The notes under the pieces are model-generated. The model saw only the letters and a program-made list of their open reading frames with translations. It was not told the DNA's origin and searched no databases. The position numbers and the translations under genes were made by a program. From Nitrososphaeria archaeon (GTDB lineage: Archaea; Thermoproteota; Nitrososphaeria; Nitrososphaerales; Nitrososphaeraceae): 5,309 bases of DNA. Shown one piece after another: positions 1 through 4,752 of this stretch (within the stretch, counting starts at the first letter, position 1; each line of letters begins with the position of its first letter). The DNA is taken from positions 1 to 5,309 of the forward strand of contig JAJPIN010000244.1 in NCBI GenBank assembly GCA_021324715.1, in the 5' to 3' direction.

Positions 1-996
1 GCATGCGCCAGGAAATGTGAAATCCCAGAAGGAAAAATAGGTCTTTGTGGAATTAGAGGTGTTAATTATAATAAATTATGGTTATATGTATATGGAAAAG
101 TAATTGCCGGACAAATTGATCCGATTGAAAAGAAGCCTGTAATTCATTATATGCCTGGATCTTCCATATACTCGATTGCTACAACTGGTTGCAATTGGCT
201 TTGTAAATATTGTCAGAATTATGACATCTCACAGAGAAGAAAAATAGAGGGAATCGAGATGACTCCATCGGAGGTAGTAGTCAAGGCAAAATTTCATGGC
301 GCCCAAGGTATCGCGTATACGTACAATGAACCTTCTATTTTTATGGAATTCGCAAAAGATTGCGGAATTGAGGCACATAAACAAGGAATCTTCAACATTT
401 TCGTCTCCAACGGATATGATACGCCCGAATCTGTTAATATGATGTCAAAATTTTTAGATTGTATAACAGTAGATTTTAAAGGGAGCGGCAATCAGCAATT
501 CGTGAGACGATATATAGGAATTCCTAGCTCAGACCCAATATTTTCAACTCTAAAGGAAATTAAATCAAAAACTAATATTCACATCGAGATAACTGACCTC
601 ATTGTTCCAGAAGTTGGCGACAGTTTGGATTCAGCACGAAACCTATGCAAGTTTGTTTATGACGAGCTAGGAGAAGACACTCCCGTTCACTTTTTACGAT
701 TTCATCCCGACTACAAGATGATGGAGTTTGATTCGACTCCTGTTTTAACTCTTGAAAAACATTATGAAGTAGCAAAGCAAGTTGGATTGAAATATGTTTA
801 CATTGGGAATGTACCCGGACATAAGCTCGAAAACACTTACTGTCCTGAATGTGGTTACTTGGTAGTTCAAAGGTACGGGTTTAATATTGATGGGTGGAAT
901 CTAGATCACCGAAATTGTTGCAAACAATGTGGATACAGTATTCCAATCGTAGGTTCTCTTCAAAAAAGTAAAAGACGGTTTCAATTTATTGAATGA
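1..996 (+). CDS. amrS: AmmeMemoRadiSam system radical SAM enzyme, 5'-truncated by the window edge
   Basis: The frame is open from base 1 and ends at TGA 994-996, giving 331 residues; the start lies outside the window, and the family's usual length suggests about 20-40 residues are missing. Seen in order: Cys2, Cys6 and Cys16 of the N-terminal Cys motif (CARKC then GLCGIRG); YGKVIAGQIDPIEKKP, a family hallmark; the radical SAM cluster motif CNWLCKYC (Cys64, Cys68, Cys71, spacing CX3CX2C); YTYNEP near 107-111; VDFKG at 157-161; HFLRFHP; IGNVPGHKLENTYCPECG; and a C-terminal zinc-ribbon-like set (Cys281, Cys284, Cys306, Cys307, Cys310). The CX3CX2C motif should bind a 4Fe-4S cluster that cleaves S-adenosylmethionine. 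The family is named for its co-occurrence with AMMECR1-like and Memo-like proteins; neither is in this window. I do not assign a substrate. The internal ATG at 151 is not the start, because conserved family motifs lie upstream of it. It differs from pyruvate formate-lyase activase in its flanking motifs. Confidence 0.95.
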   Translation, partial: ACARKCEIPEGKIGLCGIRGVNYNKLWLYVYGKVIAGQIDPIEKKPVIHYMPGSSIYSIATTGCNWLCKYCQNYDISQRRKIEGIEMTPSEVVVKAKFHGAQGIAYTYNEPSIFMEFAKDCGIEAHKQGIFNIFVSNGYDTPESVNMMSKFLDCITVDFKGSGNQQFVRRYIGIPSSDPIFSTLKEIKSKTNIHIEITDLIVPEVGDSLDSARNLCKFVYDELGEDTPVHFLRFHPDYKMMEFDSTPVLTLEKHYEVAKQVGLKYVYIGNVPGHKLENTYCPECGYLVVQRYGFNIDGWNLDHRNCCKQCGYSIPIVGSLQKSKRRFQFIE

Positions 997-1035
997 CTTT
1001 CCTTTAGGTTGTAAAAGTAGGACAGAACTTGAAAC

Positions 1036-1058
1036 TGGATTGGATTCAATCCATTTTT
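1036..1058 (+). terminator. Hairpin plus T-run downstream of amrS, candidate terminator
   Basis: Bases 1036-1042 (TGGATTG) pair perfectly with 1047-1053 (CAATCCA) across a GATT tetraloop, and five T residues follow at 1054-1058. It lies 40 bp after the amrS stop and before nnrD, so it would end the amrS transcript. Archaeal termination usually relies on U-runs more than hairpins, and the stem is short and AT-rich, so this is only a candidate. The rest of the 997-1219 gap holds no convincing gene. An AT-rich TTAATTAATTTG near 1139-1150 is the best TATA-like stretch for nnrD, but it would leave a leader of about 50 nt. Confidence 0.4.
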
Positions 1059-1219
1059 CGAGAAAAAAATGATTCCAGTATTGATTCTGAATGACACAAC
1101 TTTTTTGAAGGAACTCAAAGACAATTGGATGAGAAGAGTTAATTAATTTGTACTTTTGGCTCTTTACCTGCCTTTTTTAGGAAGGTTTTTGGCAAGGGCG
1201 TAAGATAACATAGTAAGGA

Positions 1220-2101
1220 TTGACAGAGTTACTTTCCATAACACAAGATTATGTGAAAAACCATTTAATGACTCGCTATGAAAATTCTAAAAAAGGGGAT
1301 AATGGAATAGTTCTTGTTATAGGTGGTAGCAGCTTGTATCACGGCGCTCCACTATTGGCATCACTATCTGCCCTCCGTGCTGGTGCAGACTTGGTTTATA
1401 CTGCAGTACCTAAGGTTATTATTAATGCGATAAGGTCGTATTCCCCAAATATCATTGCATTACCCATGACAGATAATTCGCTTACAATTGGTTCTGCAAA
1501 CCGATTGACTAAAAATCTTCCGAAGAAACCAAATGCAGCAACTATTGGAATGGGAATGACAGTATCCAAGGCTGAAGCATTAAATTCACTTGTCAAGAAT
1601 CTGAAGGAGAACGGAACAAGACTTGTACTTGATGCGTCCGCATTAATTCCAAAAGTGATTACAGAAATAACAGAAAGTGATACTATTATTACCCCACATG
1701 CCGGAGAATTCAAAAGAATTTTTAACGAAGAAGTGGGAATCAGCGAGGGAGATATTATATCAAGCGTGACAAGGATGGCATCTAGGCATAAGATTACTAT
1801 AATTCTAAAAGGGTGGTTAAATGTAATTGCTGACCCGAGTGGTAAAGTTGCAACAATAAGAAGGAGTACTCCTGCAATGACTGTTGGAGGTACTGGCGAT
1901 GTACTTGCAGGACTCGTAGCCGCCCTTTACTCGAAGATAAATTCGGCTTTTGATGCATCTGCCCTAGGAATTTACTTTAATGGCTTGGCTGCTCGTTTGG
2001 CATTTGAGCGAGTTGGACTTCATATGGTAGCAACTGACTTGATAGAAAATCTGCCAAAAGTAATGATGCCATTTGATAAAATATCCAGTGAGAAAATCTA
2101 A
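1220..2101 (+). CDS. nnrD: ADP-dependent (S)-NAD(P)H-hydrate dehydratase (YjeF C-terminal / carbohydrate kinase-like fold)
   Basis: This 293-residue cytosolic enzyme should dehydrate damaged NADHX and NADPHX back to NADH and NADPH, using ADP in archaeal and bacterial members. Seen: KGDNGIVLVIGGS (26-37) in the N-terminal nucleotide-fold strand; HGAPLLASLSALRAGADLV (41-59), a family hallmark; LDASAL (137-142); TPHAGEF (158-164); the KG strand near 197-198; TVGGTGDVLAG (221-231), the signature loop carrying the likely catalytic Asp227; and HMVATDLIENLP near the C-terminus. The length fits the dehydratase domain alone. The NAD(P)HX epimerase domain, often fused at the N-terminus in the YjeF family, is absent, so epimerisation must be done by another gene or occur spontaneously. 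TTG 1220 is the first possible start after the in-frame TAA at 1214; ATG 1268 is in frame but would leave a shorter N-terminus. No spaced Shine-Dalgarno is present. The 118 bp or more between the amrS hairpin and this start suggests an independent transcript. Confidence 0.95.
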   Translation: MTELLSITQDYVKNHLMTRYENSKKGDNGIVLVIGGSSLYHGAPLLASLSALRAGADLVYTAVPKVIINAIRSYSPNIIALPMTDNSLTIGSANRLTKNLPKKPNAATIGMGMTVSKAEALNSLVKNLKENGTRLVLDASALIPKVITEITESDTIITPHAGEFKRIFNEEVGISEGDIISSVTRMASRHKITIILKGWLNVIADPSGKVATIRRSTPAMTVGGTGDVLAGLVAALYSKINSAFDASALGIYFNGLAARLAFERVGLHMVATDLIENLPKVMMPFDKISSEKI

Positions 2102-2118
2102 ATTTATTTTTATTTTCA
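2102..2118 (+). terminator. T-rich tract after nnrD, possible U-rich archaeal terminator
   Basis: Immediately after the nnrD stop, the + strand reads a run of mostly T broken by a few A residues, with no stem upstream. U-rich tracts without hairpins are a normal termination signal for archaeal RNA polymerase. The call rests on composition and position only, in a genome that is AT-rich between genes anyway. Confidence 0.35.
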
Positions 2119-2154
2119 TTATCTCACTAAGAAATTCTTCTTCTAATTAGCAAT

Positions 2155-2166
2155 GATATTTATTTT
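2155..2166 (+). promoter_or_regulatory. TATA box for the secreted-protein gene, leaderless spacing
   Basis: GATATTTATTTT is centred about 26 nt upstream of the GTG at 2187. That is the expected distance from an archaeal TATA box to a transcription start, so the mRNA would begin at or within a few bases of the start codon. There is no Shine-Dalgarno sequence before the GTG, which agrees with a leaderless message and supports the chosen start. Confidence 0.55.
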
Positions 2167-2186
2167 CCTTTCAATAACTTATTACT

Positions 2187-3140
2187 GTGAACCAAATTTT
2201 TATTTTTCTGGTTACTTTTTTGTTAACTTTGTACATTTCCCAATTAAGCTTCGCTCAAATTTATGGGGCTGATATTGGAGTTTCCTCAGGATCTCCCTTT
2301 AATGATTCTAATGGGATATTGAATATCGTCGGCGTTGTAACAAATTACGGAACTACATCTGAACAGGTGACCGTAGGACTCGACGTCCATAATAAAATTG
2401 ATGGATCAAATACAACCTTGAATGATCCTACATTTAGTAAAATAGTTTTTCCAGGTAAGGAATCTCCTTTTAAATTTAAAATAGGGGGGGACTATGATGT
2501 ATTGGGTAAACCGTACATACTGGAAACTCAAATGTTAAATGAGCCATTTTATAATGTCGTTCTGCAAAATTATTCTAACTTTCCAGTGGGTCAATACAGA
2601 GAATTGGTCGGTACCCTAAAAAATATAGGGCAAGTCGTCTTGCAGAATATTACTGTATACGCATCAGTTCATGACAAGAATGGATCACAAATAGATTCTA
2701 TCAAATCTAATATCATACCCATCTTAAAACCGGGGGAGATTAAATCGTTTTCAGCCAGACCGGACAACGCAGTAGTAAAATATGCAAACTATTTCAGTTG
2801 TGCTGGAATTGCTCTTAATGCTCCAATTAACACTCTTGATTTAGGTGACGGTAGGTTTCTAACCTATGGTTTAGAGAGCCTTGCAAAGATAAGCAATTTT
2901 ACTTATGATAAAGCATCCGATAGTATTTCATTTATTGCCGATCACTATAATCCGTTAGGAGGTATCGTTACTTTTGAGATACCACAATTAGATAATACTC
3001 CGAATGTAAAAATATATTTAGATAATATAGGGCAAAAGGATGAACAAATTACAAAAGATGGTAAGACAATATTTGCTAAAATTTTCGTTCCGCCGAAGGA
3101 ACATTCCGTAAGAATTACTGGTATACTAAATCAATCCTAA
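2187..3140 (+). CDS. Secreted beta-sandwich protein with FxLYD-like domain, function unknown
   Basis: This 317-residue protein starts with a hydrophobic signal peptide (residues 3-22) with a likely cleavage after SFA at 23, so the rest should lie outside the cell. Residues 45-105 form a first beta-rich domain (IVGVVTNYGTTSEQVTVGLDV, then a PGKESPFKF strand). Residues 138-192 look like an FxLYD-type domain: ELVGTLKNIGQVVLQNITVYASV, then DKNGSQID and LKPGEIKSF. Residues 225-315 resemble the beta-sandwich module that precedes PEFG-CTERM anchors in thaumarchaeal surface proteins (FTYDKASDSISF, GGIVTFEIP, then HSVRITGIL), but the chain ends there with no PEFG motif or C-terminal membrane helix. 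Five N-glycosylation sequons are visible (Asn75, 128, 154, 165, 237). GTG 2187 is the only start after the in-frame TAA at 2175. No catalytic motif was recognised; a cell-surface binding or structural role is a guess. It appears to be transcribed alone from the promoter just upstream. Confidence 0.85.
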   Translation: MNQIFIFLVTFLLTLYISQLSFAQIYGADIGVSSGSPFNDSNGILNIVGVVTNYGTTSEQVTVGLDVHNKIDGSNTTLNDPTFSKIVFPGKESPFKFKIGGDYDVLGKPYILETQMLNEPFYNVVLQNYSNFPVGQYRELVGTLKNIGQVVLQNITVYASVHDKNGSQIDSIKSNIIPILKPGEIKSFSARPDNAVVKYANYFSCAGIALNAPINTLDLGDGRFLTYGLESLAKISNFTYDKASDSISFIADHYNPLGGIVTFEIPQLDNTPNVKIYLDNIGQKDEQITKDGKTIFAKIFVPPKEHSVRITGILNQS

Positions 3141-3206
3141 ACATCTTTCACTTTTATGTAACCTAGGAATGTTGGTGATGAACTAATCTGATTCAGTATA
3201 CTTTAT

Positions 3207-4424
3207 CTAGCTCTTATTTTCTTCGCTTGGACTTGATGATATGTTTAGTTTAGTTCCTATTTTTAATATATAAGGGGTCACAAAGGTGGTAACAATTGTA
3301 ACAACTCCTAGGATAGGAAGAATATATGAAGAGACAGCGCCAACGTCTTGGCCCCCTTTTCCTACTATGAGTGACATCTCACCCCTCGCCGAAGCTAGTC
3401 CAAGGCCGGTTCTAACCGCTGTAGTAGTGTCATATCCTGCTCTAATTAAAACAGGTGTGATAATAATCATTTTTGCCATAAATGATGTCACGATAAGGAT
3501 TAAAGCAGGAATGATAAATAGTGGTATTTTTGACACATCCACAAGTGCTCCAACTGACACGAAGAATAATGCTGTAAACACGTCTCTTAGGGGAATAGTT
3601 ATGACTCGAGCTATACCTGCACTATTGGATTCAGCTACTAGCACGCCAGCCAAGAACGCCCCTATTACCGGTGACAATCCAAGTTCAATGGCAACAAAGG
3701 ATAGACCAAACGCCAGACCTAGTATAACTATTATCAAAACAGAATAATCTGTTGTTCGAGCTAGCTTATCTATTAGTGGTGGCAAATATCTTGAACCTAG
3801 TATAAGAATCGCTGCTATAAAGCCCAAAACTATTGCCACCGATAACAAAACGTCAACAAATGAAACAGCTGCTGTTAGAGATAATGATTGTAAGATACCT
3901 AGCATGGTAATGACAATAACATCTTCTACAATTAATATACCCATTATCAATACACTTGATTTGTCGTTAATCATGTTTAGTTCTTCTAGTAACTTTACTG
4001 TAACTACAGTACTAGTAACTGACATGGCAAGTGCCAAAAACATTGAGTCAAATTGTGAAAAACCAAGCGTTCGTGCCACGAAGAATGTAACTAGTAGAGT
4101 TCCAACTGATTCTGCAATACCCACAATCATGGATATTCTTCCAACAGACTTGAGTTTGGTGATAGGAAATTCAGTTCCAATTACAAACAAAAGTATGATA
4201 ATCCCAAGTTCAGCTAGTGTATTTATCGTCCCGACATTATGTACTAAACTAAATGGAGGAGTAAATGGGCCAATAAGCATACCCGCTAAAATATATCCGA
4301 TTACCATCGGCTGCTTCAATTTATGTGTGACAAAAACCATAATAGCGGCTACAATCATTACAACTGCAAAATCTTGAATTAAAAAACCTGTTTCCAATTG
4401 TGTTATGAGATGAAAAAAATTCAA
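3207..4424 (-). CDS. CPA2-family monovalent cation/proton antiporter (Kef/NapA type) without RCK domain
   Basis: This 405-residue integral membrane protein has about 12-13 hydrophobic segments and should exchange Na+ or K+ for H+ across the cytoplasmic membrane. Seen: HKLKQPMVIGYILAGMLIGP (34-53), the classic CPA2 opening; LAELGIIILLFVIGTEF (70-86); the TM4 discontinuous-helix stretch SVTSTVVTVKLL (135-146); the ion-binding pair Glu167-Asp168 in LIVEDVIVI; LGLSPVIGAFLAGVLVAES (248-266); RDVFTALFFVSVGALVD (280-296); Lys318 in SFMAKMI, where the family carries a basic residue; and LASARGEMSLIV (343-354). The chain stops about 15 residues after the last membrane segment, so the cytosolic RCK/TrkA-N domain of KefB and KefC is missing. 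Ion specificity cannot be read from the sequence. TTG 4424 is the first start after the in-frame TAG at 4437-4439; the first internal Met is residue 23, inside TM1, and is too late. It is convergent with the secreted-protein gene and lies 50 bp downstream of the small gene at 4475-4630. Confidence 0.95.
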   Translation of the reverse strand: MNFFHLITQLETGFLIQDFAVVMIVAAIMVFVTHKLKQPMVIGYILAGMLIGPFTPPFSLVHNVGTINTLAELGIIILLFVIGTEFPITKLKSVGRISMIVGIAESVGTLLVTFFVARTLGFSQFDSMFLALAMSVTSTVVTVKLLEELNMINDKSSVLIMGILIVEDVIVITMLGILQSLSLTAAVSFVDVLLSVAIVLGFIAAILILGSRYLPPLIDKLARTTDYSVLIIVILGLAFGLSFVAIELGLSPVIGAFLAGVLVAESNSAGIARVITIPLRDVFTALFFVSVGALVDVSKIPLFIIPALILIVTSFMAKMIIITPVLIRAGYDTTTAVRTGLGLASARGEMSLIVGKGGQDVGAVSSYILPILGVVTIVTTFVTPYILKIGTKLNISSSPSEENKS

Positions 4425-4474
4425 AAACCAAACTACCTAATTATCAATACTAATCCCAATGCTATTTACAAATA

Positions 4475-4630
4475 TCATAACTTATCTATTTCAAAATCAT
4501 AATCCCTCAATCCGTGGGTCTTTATGAATCGCAAAAGTTCCTCATGATTATCTATTTTGTAATATCTTTTCATCTTTTCTAAAGTTTCATCATCGTAATC
4601 TACGCGTCTTTTTACTTTTGCTTTTTCCAT
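4475..4630 (-). CDS. 51-residue charged protein, possible ribbon-helix-helix DNA-binding protein
   Basis: ATG at 4630-4628 reads 51 residues to TGA at 4477-4475. The product is highly charged and has no membrane segment. Its layout suits the ribbon-helix-helix fold: an alternating basic strand KAKVKRRVDYD (3-13), a first helix ETLEKMKRYY (15-24), a short turn KIDNH, and a second helix EELLRFIKTHG (30-40). RHH proteins dimerise through the strand, which enters the DNA major groove. The fold assignment is by pattern only, and I recognise no named family. Supporting a real gene: a TATATAAA box on this strand about 36-43 bp upstream, no Shine-Dalgarno, as expected for a near-leaderless message, and the absence of any competing frame here. 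The antiporter starts 50 bp downstream on the same strand, so the two may be co-transcribed. An inverted repeat lies between its TATA box and start. It could instead be a small acid-base-rich protein with no DNA role. Confidence 0.65.
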   Translation of the reverse strand: MEKAKVKRRVDYDDETLEKMKRYYKIDNHEELLRFIKTHGLRDYDFEIDKL

Positions 4631-4635
4631 AAGGT

Positions 4636-4650
4636 ATTAGAATATCTAAT
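4636..4650. promoter_or_regulatory. Inverted repeat ATTAGA-N3-TCTAAT, possible operator
   Basis: ATTAGA at 4636-4641 and TCTAAT at 4645-4650 are perfect inverted copies around the spacer ATA. The site sits 6 bp upstream of the small gene's ATG and downstream of its TATA box, on or next to the expected transcription start. A protein bound there would block initiation. RHH dimers often bind short inverted repeats of about this size, which makes autoregulation plausible. The sequence is AT-rich, so a chance palindrome is possible. Confidence 0.35.
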
Positions 4651-4665
4651 CGCACTTAAAGGTTG

Positions 4666-4673
4666 TTTATATA
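4666..4673 (-). promoter_or_regulatory. TATA box for the small gene (and perhaps the antiporter)
   Basis: The minus strand reads TATATAAA here, a close match to the archaeal TATA consensus. Its centre is about 39 nt upstream of the ATG at 4630, predicting a start site near 4643 and a leader of roughly a dozen bases. A second weaker AT-rich stretch between the small gene and the antiporter (around 4440-4470) could give the antiporter its own promoter. Confidence 0.5.
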
Positions 4674-4714
4674 GTGGTAGATTCAGACAATCGAGCTACT
4701 AGCCTTTTCGACTA

Positions 4715-4726
4715 TTTATTAATATA
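4715..4726 (+). promoter_or_regulatory. TATA box for the PRC-barrel-like gene
   Basis: TTTATTAATATA is centred about 32 nt upstream of the ATG at 4753, which predicts a start site near 4747 and a leader of only a few bases. No Shine-Dalgarno is present. It faces away from the minus-strand TATA box about 45 bp to its left, so the two genes share one compact divergent promoter region. Confidence 0.55.
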
Positions 4727-4752
4727 CAGCATTACTGGATATTGAGTGATAT

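Noticed and set aside
294..491. Minus-strand frame inside amrS
   Set aside because: It is a short shadow opposite the conserved YNEP to DFKG region of amrS.
151..996. amrS starting at the ATG at 151
   Set aside because: The frame is open to base 1, and conserved family motifs (the N-terminal Cys set and the YGKVIAGQIDPIEKKP stretch) lie upstream of this Met. The gene is cut by the window edge.
983..1123. Minus-strand frame of about 47 codons in the amrS-nnrD gap, from a TTG
   Set aside because: It overlaps the amrS 3' end, has low-complexity composition with no family resemblance, and has no promoter or start better than TTG.
1167..1190. CCTT/AAGG hairpin with T-run just upstream of nnrD
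   Set aside because: The stem is only four pairs in a pyrimidine-rich stretch, and a terminator directly before a start codon makes little sense here.
1396..1713. Minus-strand frame inside nnrD
   Set aside because: It lies opposite the conserved dehydratase core and has no promoter or recognisable domain.
2129..2139. Palindrome AAGAA-A-TTCTT upstream of the secreted-protein promoter
   Set aside because: It is a low-complexity A/T-type palindrome expected by chance in this intergenic composition, with no second copy seen.
3141..3206. Shared bidirectional terminator between the convergent genes
   Set aside because: The + strand side is mildly T-rich, but no solid stem is present and the minus strand lacks a T-run, so no terminator is called.
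3286..3747. Open + strand frame of 153 codons opposite the antiporter
   Set aside because: It is antisense to well-conserved antiporter motifs, and its Ser/Thr/Ile/Pro-rich product is typical of the complement of a membrane protein gene.
3904..4377. Open + strand frame of 157 codons opposite the antiporter N-terminal half
   Set aside because: It has the same antisense character and lies opposite the conserved CPA2 opening and ion-site motifs.
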